Shown here: piece by piece, positions 23,680 through 32,736 of the stretch
Layout of the letters: each line of letters begins with the position of its first letter
How positions within the stretch are numbered: the stretch's first letter is position 1
Assembly: GCA_002398875.1 (NCBI GenBank)
Contig: DHCC01000057.1
Location: forward strand, 6,152-52,061
DNA length: 45,910 bases
Direction: 5' to 3'
DNA from: Bacteroidales bacterium UBA4912
GTDB taxonomy: Bacteria > Bacteroidota > Bacteroidia > Bacteroidales > Dysgonomonadaceae
The notes under the pieces: model-generated
What the model was told of the DNA's origin: nothing
What the model saw: the letters and a program-made list of their open reading frames with translations, nothing else
Database searches by the model: none
Translations under genes and position numbers: made by a program

Positions 23680-25020
23680 ATGAATATTAAGAAAAAACGT
23701 TTCCCTTTGTTGATCGCTTTTCTTACGATTACCCAAGTGATTTTTGCCCAAGAGGTAGGTTCCAACTCTCCGTATGGAAGGTATGGATTTGGTGTTTTGT
23801 CGAACCCTTCACTGGGGGCATCAGAAGCTATGGGTGGTATAAGTTATGGCTTACGCAGGAGTCAGCAGGTTAATCCAGGCAATCCCGCTTCTTATTCAGA
23901 GCTCGATTCATTAACTTTTATTTTCGATTTAGGTGTCTCTGGTCATCTTTCACGTCTGAGTGATGGTGTTAACAGCAGAGATTTTTATAATGGAAATCTT
24001 GACTATATAGCACTGCAATTCCCGTTATTACGCAACATGGGTGCAAGTGTCGGATTATTGCCTTACTCGAAAGTGGGGTATAATTTTGGCGGGCGTCGCT
24101 CACTGTCTGATATTCAGTATCTCGAAACCTACCGTGGTACAGGTGGCTTGAGCCAGATATATGGAGGTGTTGCATGGGAACCTCTTAAGAATTTATCTAT
24201 AGGGGCTAATGTGACGTATTTATTCGGTAACTTCTCTCACAGCAGGGTTAGTACTCCGATTACTACCAATGCTCTGACCACTGAGGGTTTGAATAAATTC
24301 ACAATACGTGAGCTGAAGTATGATTTGGGACTTCAATATACTTATCCTATCGGGAAAACGCGTTCTGTTACCTTAGGGGCTGTATATTCTCCGCAAATCA
24401 ATACTAAAGCCGATGTTAACTCATCAATCATGAATTATGAGAAAGATCCATACCAAAACCCCGGCTACCCGCCTTTTCAGATTATAAATAATGATACTTT
24501 AGGAGGTGAGAGTTTTCAACTGCCTCATACTTTTGGTCTCGGATTCACTTATAACACCGAGAAGTTTTTAGTAGGTGTGGATGGTACTTACCAATTGTGG
24601 AAAAATTCAGCATATTCAACTCAACTTGACGGTCTTAATGATGATAATCGTTATAATGACTTCTACCGCATAAATGCAGGTATGGAGTATGTTATTGATC
24701 CGTTTAGTCAGAACTACTTTAATCGTATTCGTTTTAGAGGCGGGGTTTCATATTCCAACTCTTATGTTAATGTGAGTGTGAGTAATCCCGATAATAATCA
24801 GCCTGTTGGTGTAGGCAGTTTTAAAGAATACGGCATTAATTTAGGACTTGGTTTACCATTTCACGATTTAAGAACAGGACATGTATCCATGTTAAATATA
24901 GGATTTGGTTACTCCAGACAGCATCCCGACAACCAGTTTATGGTAGGACAGGATATGTTTAAGATTTCTCTGAATATGAATGTAAACGAATTCTGGTTTT
25001 TCAAGCGACAGTTTAATTAA
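23680..25020 (+). CDS. Outer-membrane beta-barrel protein of unknown function
   Basis: A 446-residue protein with a signal peptide (KKKRFPLLIAFLTITQVIFAQ) followed by GSNSPYGRYGFGVLSNPSLGASEAMGG. Alternating aromatic and polar strands run through the whole length, and it ends in FWFFKRQFN, consistent with a beta-barrel. The NPGNPASYSELDSLTF segment resembles the NPA region of FadL-like transporters, but I do not recognise a specific family. It is followed in the same direction by a TPR protein, LptC-like, CorC-like and PpiD-like genes, an order I recall as common in Bacteroidetes, which points to envelope biogenesis or transport. Confidence 0.75.
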   Translation: MNIKKKRFPLLIAFLTITQVIFAQEVGSNSPYGRYGFGVLSNPSLGASEAMGGISYGLRRSQQVNPGNPASYSELDSLTFIFDLGVSGHLSRLSDGVNSRDFYNGNLDYIALQFPLLRNMGASVGLLPYSKVGYNFGGRRSLSDIQYLETYRGTGGLSQIYGGVAWEPLKNLSIGANVTYLFGNFSHSRVSTPITTNALTTEGLNKFTIRELKYDLGLQYTYPIGKTRSVTLGAVYSPQINTKADVNSSIMNYEKDPYQNPGYPPFQIINNDTLGGESFQLPHTFGLGFTYNTEKFLVGVDGTYQLWKNSAYSTQLDGLNDDNRYNDFYRINAGMEYVIDPFSQNYFNRIRFRGGVSYSNSYVNVSVSNPDNNQPVGVGSFKEYGINLGLGLPFHDLRTGHVSMLNIGFGYSRQHPDNQFMVGQDMFKISLNMNVNEFWFFKRQFN

Positions 25021-25030
25021 TCGCAATTTG

Positions 25031-25062
25031 TTGTTTGATTTAGAAATATTTATTTTACTTTG
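25031..25062 (+). promoter_or_regulatory. Candidate promoter of the TPR gene: TTG - 21 bp - TTACTTTG
   Basis: The -7 box has one mismatch to TAnnTTTG. It would give a 130-nt leader before the ATG at 25201. Confidence 0.35.
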
Positions 25063-25200
25063 AGTAATTATTCGCAACATGTTTGACTGATAAAGGATAT
25101 ATAAAGTGAGACTGATAAAAAAACAATCGATTAAACTATTCTTTTAACATTTTGTCCAAGTTGCAGTAAAGCTAGAAAACAACTATAAATAACAACCAAT

Positions 25201-26565
25201 ATGAGAAAAATATTATTAACAGGTCTTTTGGCAATAGGAATGATAGCCGGTGTAAGTGCTCAGAAAGCCGGCTACGATCCAGTGAATGCACCTTTTGGAC
25301 ACGGAGAAGACAGCGTAAACTGTCGCGTTAATTTAAGCCTTATGCAAACAGCAGCAAAAGCTGAAGCGTTTGAATCTGCTTTGATCCCGTGGAATTCAGT
25401 TTACGAAAACTGTCCGGCAGCAAGTAAAAATACATTTATTTACGGTCCCAGAATCTTTAAAGCTCTCTATGAGAAAGAAACAGATGCTGCAAAGAAAAAA
25501 GAGTATCTCGATAAGACAATGGAGATATATGACAAAAGGATAACCTACTTTGGCAAAGATGATGCTAAGGAAACTATACTTGCATATAAGACTTATGATT
25601 ATATGGAGTTGATGGGTGATCAAGCAGATGCAAAAGTGATTTATGATTGGTTGAGTGAAGCAGTTAACGGTTTAAAGAGTGAAATGTATCCGTTAGATGC
25701 CTACTCTTATTATATGGTTTCTTCACTGACATTATATCTGAACGACAATTCATTTAAAGATCAATATATAACTGATTACTTTAATGTAATGGGATATCTT
25801 GATGAAGCAATTACTAGAACTACAGCTGCAAACGATCAGGCAAGTGCTGATTATTTAGGTGTTGTGCAAGAAGGTATTCAAACAGGATTTGTTAATAGTG
25901 GTGCAGGAGATTGTAATACGCTCACAGAATATTATGCAGATAAGGTTGAGCCTAATAAAACTAATAAAGAATTCCTCAGTGAAGTTATTAATGCTCTTGG
26001 TTCAGTAGGTTGTAATGAATCAGAACTTTATTTCACTGCTGCAGAATATCTGCACAAGCTTGAGCCTTCAGCAAATGCTGCATTAGGATTGGCTAACAAG
26101 AGCCTGAAAGATAAGGACTATGAGACTGCAGTTAAATATTACAGCGAAGCAGCTAAACTTGAGACTGACAAGACCAGATCATCTGAATATATGCTGCAAC
26201 TTGCAAGTATATTCTCTAACCAGCGAAACTTTGCAAGAGCAAGACAAGCTGCTTATGATGCACTTGAGTATAATCCAAACAATGGAGATGCATATATTTT
26301 GGTTGCACAGTTATATGCAAGCTCAGCAAACAATATATTCCCTGAAACTGAAAAAGCAGGTTTGGTTTACTGCGCTGCAGTAGACAAGCTTCAAAGAGCA
26401 AGGTCGGTTGACCCAAGCGTAGCAGGTAAAGCTAATAGTCTTATAAACAGCTATTCTGCAAGATTCCTTGATACCGAAACTGCATTTATGATGGGATATA
26501 AAACCGGCGAGACAGTATTTATACCGGGTTGGATAGGTGAAAATACTACTGTCAGACTAAGATAA
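25201..26565 (+). CDS. Secreted tetratricopeptide-repeat protein
   Basis: A 454-residue protein with a cleavable signal peptide (KILLTGLLAIGMIAGVSAQ) and an all-helical body. TPR-like repeats are clearest in residues 280-400, for example NAALGLANKSLKDKDYETAVKYY and SEYMLQLASIFSNQRNFARARQAAYDALEYNPNNGDAYILVAQLY. It should be a periplasmic protein-interaction scaffold; no enzyme motif is visible. It sits 180 nt after the outer-membrane barrel gene and 14 nt before the LptC-like gene, so a role in envelope assembly is likely but unproven. Confidence 0.85.
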   Translation: MRKILLTGLLAIGMIAGVSAQKAGYDPVNAPFGHGEDSVNCRVNLSLMQTAAKAEAFESALIPWNSVYENCPAASKNTFIYGPRIFKALYEKETDAAKKKEYLDKTMEIYDKRITYFGKDDAKETILAYKTYDYMELMGDQADAKVIYDWLSEAVNGLKSEMYPLDAYSYYMVSSLTLYLNDNSFKDQYITDYFNVMGYLDEAITRTTAANDQASADYLGVVQEGIQTGFVNSGAGDCNTLTEYYADKVEPNKTNKEFLSEVINALGSVGCNESELYFTAAEYLHKLEPSANAALGLANKSLKDKDYETAVKYYSEAAKLETDKTRSSEYMLQLASIFSNQRNFARARQAAYDALEYNPNNGDAYILVAQLYASSANNIFPETEKAGLVYCAAVDKLQRARSVDPSVAGKANSLINSYSARFLDTETAFMMGYKTGETVFIPGWIGENTTVRLR

Positions 26566-26579
26566 ACAACATATTTACA

Positions 26580-27245
26580 GTGTTGAAATTACAACACAAC
26601 ATATCAAACTTATGGAGCATAACAACTACCTTTACGGTGGTTGTTATGCTGCTTTTTTTAGTATCCTGTAAAGATAACAGTGAAAATCTTGTTACCCTTG
26701 AATATGATCCTGAGGTTACACCCTCAATGGTTACCGATTCTGCATATCAGCTGCTTTCAGATTCAGGTGTAACACGCTATAAAGTGTCGTATGATGTGTG
26801 GATGGTATTTGATAAAGCTAAAGATCCTTATCAATATTTTCCTAAAGGAATATTTCTGGAACGTTTTACACCTGATTTTGAGACTGAAGCAACTGTTGAA
26901 GGAGATACTGCATGGTATTATGATGAGAAAAAGCTATGGAAGCTTAAAAATAATGTTCATGTCAAAAACATGCTGGGAGAAGAGTTCAACAGTCAGGAGT
27001 TATATTGGGATATGGAGAATGGAAGGGTTTATTCCGATTCCTATATAGAGATTAAGCGAAAAGAATCAGAGCTGAAAGGTTACGGATTTGAATCGAATGA
27101 ACAGATGACTGATTACAGGATATTTCGTCCACACGACGGAAGACTGCCATTTGTTGACAGTCCTGTGCCGACAGACTCTACTTTGATTAATACAACAGAT
27201 ACAATCACACCGGGTGCTCAGGGTGCTGTCAGACTTATTGAATAA
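26580..27245 (+). CDS. lptC: LptC-like lipopolysaccharide-export lipoprotein
   Basis: A 221-residue protein with an N-terminal hydrophobic segment ending in a lipobox (FTVVVMLLFLVSC, then KDN). The body has the LptC/OstA-like beta strands: AWYYDEKKLWKLKNNVHVKN, EEFNSQELYWDMENGRVYSDSYIEIKR and KGYGFESNEQMTDYRIF, patterns seen where LptC hands LPS to LptA. It is probably a periplasm-facing component of the Lpt bridge. No ATG is available ahead of the signal segment: the frame opens with GTG at 26580 and TTG at 26583, and the first in-frame ATG (within VVVMLLF) would remove most of the signal peptide. It ends 5 nt before the next gene. Confidence 0.8.
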   Translation: MLKLQHNISNLWSITTTFTVVVMLLFLVSCKDNSENLVTLEYDPEVTPSMVTDSAYQLLSDSGVTRYKVSYDVWMVFDKAKDPYQYFPKGIFLERFTPDFETEATVEGDTAWYYDEKKLWKLKNNVHVKNMLGEEFNSQELYWDMENGRVYSDSYIEIKRKESELKGYGFESNEQMTDYRIFRPHDGRLPFVDSPVPTDSTLINTTDTITPGAQGAVRLIE

Positions 27246-27250
27246 AGCAG

Positions 27251-28525
27251 ATGATAAACACGGTAGATATAGTTTGGTGGTTTGTTTTTATTGTCCTGTC
27301 TCTTTTTTTTTCAGGAATTGATATGGCTTTTGTATCGTCTGATAAGCTTCAGTATGCTGTATCTAAGACAAATAAAGGTCTGAATAATTTCATGCTCAAC
27401 AGTATTTATAGCCACTCACGTGAGTTTTTGGCTACTTTGATGATAGGTGAGGTTATTACACTTGTTCTATTTGTTAATTACACTTTTATTATATTTGGCA
27501 ATCTTCTTGAAAATTATATTCATCATGAATGGATAATTGCTCTTTTGCTGATAATATTTTCCACATTAATTATTATTATAACTAATGAGTTGATACCCAG
27601 GAGTCTTTTTAAGAGAAATCCCAACTCATGGGTAAGAGTATTTGCAGCACCGTCTTTCATTTTTTATATCCTGTTTTATCCGGTTGCATTTTTATTTATT
27701 CTCATCTCCAAAGGAATTCTGAGATTATTCGGAATCAGTTCACCCCAGCCTAATGAAAATACATTCAGCAGGGTAGATCTTGATACTTTTGTGAAGAAAA
27801 GTATTGATGATATGTCTAATGTAACTGAAATGGATTCCGAAGTTAAGATATTTCGTAATGCGATGGATTTCTCTTCTATGAAATTAAGGGATTGCATGGT
27901 GCCAAGAGCGGATATTATAGCTGTAAATATTGAAACAGATATAGAAACCCTAAAAGAGAGGTTCATTGAAACAGGCATTTCCCGAATACTGGTTTTTAAA
28001 GATGATATTGATGATATTGCCGGATATATTCATGTGTGGGAAATATTCACACATCCTAAAGACTGGACAAGCAAAATTGCCTCTATCTCATTTGTTCCGG
28101 AAAGTATGCAGGCAAGCAAGCTTATGAGTGACCTGATGCAGCAACGCAAAAGTATTGCAGTTGTAGTAGATGAGTTTGGAGGCACATCCGGTATAATTAC
28201 AATGGAAGACTTGGTGGAAGAGATTTTTGGCGAAATTGAGGATGAATATGATGTCAAATCTAAATTTGTAAAGCAGGAGAGTAATAATGAATATGTTCTT
28301 TCAGGTCGTGTAGAGATAGATCATTTGAACGAGATTTATGGTCTCGGAATACCCGAGTCTGATAATTATTCTACTGTTGCCGGTTTCTTGCTGCATTATA
28401 CTCAAAAATTCCCAAAAACATACGAAACAGTTATAATAGGAGACTATACTTTTAAAATTCTTAAAGTAACAGACCGTAAAATTGAAGTTGTCCGTTTGAT
28501 AACTGACGACAGCAAAGAGGTTTAA
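27251..28525 (+). CDS. CNNM/CorC-HlyC family membrane protein with CBS pair (GldE-like)
   Basis: A 424-residue inner-membrane protein. An N-terminal DUF21/CNNM domain has about four hydrophobic segments (WWFVFIVLSLFFSGIDMAFV, then EVITLVLFVNYTFIIF, IIALLLIIFSTLIIIITNELIPRSL and FIFYILFYPVAFLFILI). A CBS pair follows (CMVPRADIIAVN; RKSIAVVVDEFGGTSGIITMED), then a CorC_HlyC domain (YVLSGRVEIDHLN to the end). Families of this type are implicated in Mg2+/Co2+ efflux or resistance, and gliding bacteria name a relative GldE. The substrate is not readable here. It is 5 nt after the LptC-like gene. Confidence 0.9.
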   Translation: MINTVDIVWWFVFIVLSLFFSGIDMAFVSSDKLQYAVSKTNKGLNNFMLNSIYSHSREFLATLMIGEVITLVLFVNYTFIIFGNLLENYIHHEWIIALLLIIFSTLIIIITNELIPRSLFKRNPNSWVRVFAAPSFIFYILFYPVAFLFILISKGILRLFGISSPQPNENTFSRVDLDTFVKKSIDDMSNVTEMDSEVKIFRNAMDFSSMKLRDCMVPRADIIAVNIETDIETLKERFIETGISRILVFKDDIDDIAGYIHVWEIFTHPKDWTSKIASISFVPESMQASKLMSDLMQQRKSIAVVVDEFGGTSGIITMEDLVEEIFGEIEDEYDVKSKFVKQESNNEYVLSGRVEIDHLNEIYGLGIPESDNYSTVAGFLLHYTQKFPKTYETVIIGDYTFKILKVTDRKIEVVRLITDDSKEV

Positions 28526-28593
28526 ACTATAAGTTAATAATATTAATACACTTTTTTAGATAAAAATTATATACTTATCTGCTTTATTTTTAC

Positions 28594-28601
28594 TAACTTC
28601 G
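28594..28601 (+). promoter_or_regulatory. Candidate -7 box TAACTTCG of ppiD
   Basis: One mismatch to TAnnTTTG, 62 nt before the ATG at 28664, in an AT-rich gap. Confidence 0.3.
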
Positions 28602-28663
28602 TGCCCTAATTTGAATATACATATTTTTTAACGATTTATTGAAACAGACTAATAGATATTTAG

Positions 28664-30793
28664 ATGGCAACTTTACAAAATATCAGGAATAAAGGACCAC
28701 TGCTGGTCATTGTTATAGGCGTAGCATTGCTAGCCTTCGTTTTAGGAGACCTTTTTAGTTCGGGCTCAACACTGGTTGGAAAAGCAAGAGACAGAGCTTT
28801 TGTTGTAAATGGAGAAGTTATTACAACTCAAGGGTATTCCAACAAGATTACCGAATTTGAGGAGTTCCAAAAGATGATCAGCGGACAATCTTCACTGGAT
28901 GAAAACACATCATTACAAATTCGTGAGGCAGTTTACCAACAGATGGTCCGCGACAGGCTGCTTGAAGATCAGGCAAGCGATCTTGGATTAGTAGTTACTA
29001 AAGAGGAGATAAATGATCTTGTTCACGGACAGGTCATATCCCCGATTTTGCAACAACTGCCATTTTTCCTTGATCCAGAAACCGGTATGTTCAGCCGTAC
29101 TGCTTTAATTGAATTCTTGAATGTTATAAATACACCAAGCCCCAACCCTCAAGAGCAGGTATTGGTGGATCAGTACAAATCGTTGTGGTTGTTTATCGAA
29201 AACATGGTTAAGACTCAGCGACTTGAAGAAAAATATATTTCTCTTCTCACCAATTCAATTGTTGTAAATGATATAGAAGCAAAAACAACTTTCGATTTAT
29301 CTCAACAGAATGCGGAAATACAGTATGTAATGCAGAATTATTTTACTATTCCTGATTCTGCCGTTACAGTTACTGATAAAGAGATAAAAGATTTTTACAA
29401 TAAAAATAAGAAGTCGTTTATTCTGGAGACACCCAGGGTGAAATTGTCTTATTTCACTAAAGAAATAGTTCCCAGTGATGAGGATTTTAAAGCTGTTGAA
29501 GAGCAGTCTAAGATTGCATATACTCAATTACAGGCAGCATCAAATCCTGCTACAATAGTCGCAGATTATTCCGAAACTCCTTATCGTGATGTGTTCTTTG
29601 GTGAAAACTTGTTTACACCTACTCAACTTGATTTTGCCAGAACAGCTGATATAAATGATATTTACGGACCTGTACGTGAGGGCGATTCCTTCCAGCTTTA
29701 TAAATTAATTGATAAAACTGTATCCCCTGACTCTGTTTATCTGAGTATGATGGCAGTGCCTACATCTACTGTAGTAGGACAAGATTCAATTATAACTAAC
29801 TTTGTTGATAGCATTTATAATTCTATCAATAGCGGTGAATCGTTTGCTGATGTTGCCAACAGCTTAAATCCAGGGTCTAATGGAGGTGATGTAGGTTGGG
29901 CAAGAGAGATTGATCTGCTGCCTTTTGGTAAAGAAATGGTTGAAGCTGCATTCAGTGCTCCTGTAGGACAGCCGATTAAATTAACAATTCCCGGTCAGCA
30001 GGTAATATTCCAGGTTGAAGAGAGAACAAAACCTGTCAACAAGTTTAAGCTTGCTATCGTAAACATGCCTGTAGTTCCAAGTGAGAAGACATCCAACAAC
30101 ATCGACAATGAACTAAATCAATTTGTTTCAACACCTGATGTAGGCAAGAATTTTATTCAGCTGGCTTCTGAAGCAGGTTATATGGTGATGCCCAATATGT
30201 CTTTCTCTGCAAATGACTATTCTTTAGGACAAATACCCAGTTCGCGTCAGGTAATTACCTGGGCTGCTAATCAGAAAGAGATGGGTGCTGTAAGGAAGTT
30301 TGATCTTACAAACCTTAGAATTGTTGCACGTGTTGATGAAGTGATAGCTGCCGGTATAACCCCAATAACAGAGGTGTCTGATATAATTCGCACTCAACTT
30401 ATTAATGAGAAAAAGGCTGAAAAAATAATAGCCGATTTAAAGCAACAGAACTTATCCTCTATGGAGGCTTATGCAGCTGCAATGTATTCTAATGTCGACT
30501 CAGTAAGATTTGTCAATTTTACTACTCAAAACATTTCAGGACTTGGCTATGAGCCTACTATAAATGCTGTAGCATCCTTTGCTCCATTAAACACAATAGT
30601 TGGACCTATGCAAGGAAATATGGGAGTATTTGTGGCAAATGTTGTTAATCGTACTGAGGGAAGTGCAACTTATGATGACAAACAACAGAAAAATGCTATT
30701 TTAAATAACAACTCATACAGATTGCAGATGCAGGCTGTTGAAACATTAAAAAGAGAGTTGGGTGTGGAAGATAACAGATATAAGTTCTTCTGA
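28664..30793 (+). CDS. PpiD-like membrane-anchored peptidyl-prolyl isomerase/foldase
   Basis: A 709-residue SurA/PpiD-type protein. A single N-terminal membrane helix (GPLLVIVIGVALLAFVLGDLF, about residues 11-31) anchors it in the inner membrane with the rest in the periplasm. Residues 40-240 are the helical chaperone domain (VVNGEVITTQGYSNKITEFE, VRDRLLEDQASDLGLVVTKEEI). A parvulin-like domain lies at about 360-460 (SGESFADVANSLNPGSNGGDVGW, FGKEMVEAAFSAPVGQP). It assists folding of outer-membrane proteins, in line with the neighbouring envelope genes. Length is somewhat above E. coli PpiD (about 620). It ends at the bidirectional terminator 30831-30859, opposite pfp. Confidence 0.92.
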   Translation: MATLQNIRNKGPLLVIVIGVALLAFVLGDLFSSGSTLVGKARDRAFVVNGEVITTQGYSNKITEFEEFQKMISGQSSLDENTSLQIREAVYQQMVRDRLLEDQASDLGLVVTKEEINDLVHGQVISPILQQLPFFLDPETGMFSRTALIEFLNVINTPSPNPQEQVLVDQYKSLWLFIENMVKTQRLEEKYISLLTNSIVVNDIEAKTTFDLSQQNAEIQYVMQNYFTIPDSAVTVTDKEIKDFYNKNKKSFILETPRVKLSYFTKEIVPSDEDFKAVEEQSKIAYTQLQAASNPATIVADYSETPYRDVFFGENLFTPTQLDFARTADINDIYGPVREGDSFQLYKLIDKTVSPDSVYLSMMAVPTSTVVGQDSIITNFVDSIYNSINSGESFADVANSLNPGSNGGDVGWAREIDLLPFGKEMVEAAFSAPVGQPIKLTIPGQQVIFQVEERTKPVNKFKLAIVNMPVVPSEKTSNNIDNELNQFVSTPDVGKNFIQLASEAGYMVMPNMSFSANDYSLGQIPSSRQVITWAANQKEMGAVRKFDLTNLRIVARVDEVIAAGITPITEVSDIIRTQLINEKKAEKIIADLKQQNLSSMEAYAAAMYSNVDSVRFVNFTTQNISGLGYEPTINAVASFAPLNTIVGPMQGNMGVFVANVVNRTEGSATYDDKQQKNAILNNNSYRLQMQAVETLKRELGVEDNRYKFF

Positions 30794-30830
30794 TCCTTTT
30801 AAATATAACTTTTAATTAAGTAGAAAGTAA

Positions 30831-30868
30831 AAGGGCCGTCCTGTTGAGAGACGGCCCTTACTTTTATA
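30831..30868. terminator. Bidirectional rho-independent terminator between ppiD and pfp
   Basis: AAGGGCCGTC (30831-30840) and GACGGCCCTT (30850-30859) form a perfect 10-bp stem with a 9-nt loop. ACTTTTATAT follows on plus, and a T-containing run (TTTTACTTTC) on minus. Confidence 0.9.
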
Positions 30869-30883
30869 TATCCTGAACAGATA

Positions 30884-32545
30884 TTAGAAATTAATCTTTC
30901 CTGTTTGTTCCAATTGTAATGTTTTACTTGGTTGATCACAAACCTCTGTCGGTCCAAAGTACTGTATAGGTCCCGGATAAACGTAGTCGGTATGAATAGC
31001 CCACTCGTCACGTTTCTCTTTATAATAAAGGAATGGAGCTCCGTCAAGTTTAACCAAAGCTTTCTGAATAACAGGTTTCATCTCTCCATGACGACGTTCC
31101 AGGTTAAGCATCATTGTTATAGGCATTCCACCAGCAATCCATTTAGCTGCAGGAGCTGTGGTATTTCTCACTGATGACATATATCCTGTTTTGCCTGATG
31201 CAACAAGCATAGATGCTGTATATCCAAGTGAATAGCAGTAGTCTGCATCATAATTAGATGGAGCAGCACAGCGACCTTCATATCCAAAGAAATGAGTAAT
31301 GCTTGCAAATTTACCACTGTATTTTCCTGTTTTAGCCCATTCGCTAAGCTTTTTACCTACCATTTCTGATAGTAATTTTTCAGTCTCAATAAGAGAAACC
31401 TGAACATTACCATGAGGATCACGGTCAAGTGTCAGCTGGCGGGCAACTGATTCGGGTAAGCTTGCGTAAATCTCTGAATTAGCAGGAGATAGTTTGCTAA
31501 TGATATATTCACGTTTACCTGAACGGCGTACCAGATCAAACTCTTCCTGATTGTGAGCAAGGAAATCGTTCAACTCGCTTATTAAACCTTTCATTGCAGG
31601 GATAAACTCAATTAATCCTTCAGGGATAATTACCGTACCGAAATTTAATCCGTTTTCTGCCCGCTTAGCAATAACTCCTGCAATATATTCTATAATATCA
31701 TCAAGAGATAAACCCTTTTCTTCAACCTCTTCAGATATTATACATACATTCGGGTGTGTCTGAAGAGCACATTCAAGTGCTATGTGTGATGCTGAGCGAC
31801 CCATAACCTTGATAAAGTGCCAGTATTTGCGTGCAGAATTACAGTCACGTTGAATATTCCCGATCAATTCAGAATAAACTTTACAAGCAGTATCAAATCC
31901 GAAAGATGTTTCGATTTGTTCGTTTTTCAGGTCTCCGTCAATTGTTTTAGGACATCCCAATACCTGAACACCTGCGTTGATTGATTTGTAATACTCTGCC
32001 AAAACACAGGCATTTGTATTAGAATCATCACCGCCAATGATTACAAGTGCTTTTATGTCAAGCTTTTTAAGAATGATAAGACCTTTGTCAAACTGTTCTT
32101 TGGTTTCAAGCTTTGTACGACCGGAACCGATAATATCAAAACCTCCTGTATTTCTGTACTCATCAATTATCTCACTTGTGAGTTCTTTGTACTGATGGTC
32201 AATTAAGCCTGCAGGTCCCAGAATGAAACCATATAATTTGCTCTCTTTGTGCAATCTTTTAATACCATCAAAAATTCCTGCTATAACATTATGACCACCC
32301 GGTGCTTGTCCTCCCGACAAAATAACACCTACATTTACAGGTTCATCTGCTCCGGTTTCACCCTCTGTATGTTCAAAAGTTACAATTGGGAGTCCGTAAG
32401 TGTTAGGGAAAAGTTCCTTAATCTCTGCCTGGTCGGCTACTGACTCTGTAGAAGCTCCTTCTGTTATTTTTACGTTGCCTTTCAGTCCTTCGGGCATTTT
32501 AGGGACGTATTCTGTCCTAGCAATTTGTAAAGCGCTTTTAGTCAT
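30884..32545 (-). CDS. pfp: Diphosphate--fructose-6-phosphate 1-phosphotransferase (PPi-PFK)
   Basis: A 553-residue phosphofructokinase of the long clade that uses pyrophosphate and can run in either direction. GVILSGGQAPGGHN (residues 73-86) is the phosphoryl-donor loop. GGDDS (171-175) has the second Asp that marks PPi specificity where ATP enzymes carry Gly, and CPKTIDGDL (198-206) has the PPi-type Lys200 where ATP enzymes have Gly. MGRSASHIALECALQTHPN is the fructose-6-phosphate region, and HFFGYEGRCAAPSNYD is near the C-terminus. Length matches the 550-residue Bacteroidetes and plant-beta-like form. It is divergent from sucA with a -7 box at 32607-32614. Confidence 0.96.
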   Translation of the reverse strand: MTKSALQIARTEYVPKMPEGLKGNVKITEGASTESVADQAEIKELFPNTYGLPIVTFEHTEGETGADEPVNVGVILSGGQAPGGHNVIAGIFDGIKRLHKESKLYGFILGPAGLIDHQYKELTSEIIDEYRNTGGFDIIGSGRTKLETKEQFDKGLIILKKLDIKALVIIGGDDSNTNACVLAEYYKSINAGVQVLGCPKTIDGDLKNEQIETSFGFDTACKVYSELIGNIQRDCNSARKYWHFIKVMGRSASHIALECALQTHPNVCIISEEVEEKGLSLDDIIEYIAGVIAKRAENGLNFGTVIIPEGLIEFIPAMKGLISELNDFLAHNQEEFDLVRRSGKREYIISKLSPANSEIYASLPESVARQLTLDRDPHGNVQVSLIETEKLLSEMVGKKLSEWAKTGKYSGKFASITHFFGYEGRCAAPSNYDADYCYSLGYTASMLVASGKTGYMSSVRNTTAPAAKWIAGGMPITMMLNLERRHGEMKPVIQKALVKLDGAPFLYYKEKRDEWAIHTDYVYPGPIQYFGPTEVCDQPSKTLQLEQTGKINF

Positions 32546-32606
32546 GAAATTTGAAATTTATTAATTGTGATGTTAATTACTTAACTGATAACTTTATTTG
32601 GGATGT

Positions 32607-32614
32607 CAAATATA
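32607..32614 (-). promoter_or_regulatory. -7 box TATATTTG of pfp
   Basis: A perfect TAnnTTTG match on the minus strand, 62 nt before the pfp ATG. The tandem repeat 32625-32664 covers the -33 region. Confidence 0.55.
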
Positions 32615-32624
32615 CGATTTTTTC

Positions 32625-32664
32625 ATCTAATTATCATTGAATTTATCTAACTATCATCGATTTT
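32625..32664. repeat. Two tandem 20-nt repeats in the pfp/sucA divergent spacer
   Basis: Units 32625-32644 and 32645-32664 agree at 17 of 20 positions (starting ATCTAA, core TATCAT). A third ATCTA follows at 32667, so the motif recurs at about two helical turns. The array overlies the -33 region of pfp. Confidence 0.6.
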
Positions 32665-32736
32665 GTATCTATTACCTGTTTATAATGAACAATTTTGTCT
32701 TATTTACCATTTATATAGATAAAGCTTATTTTGCCA

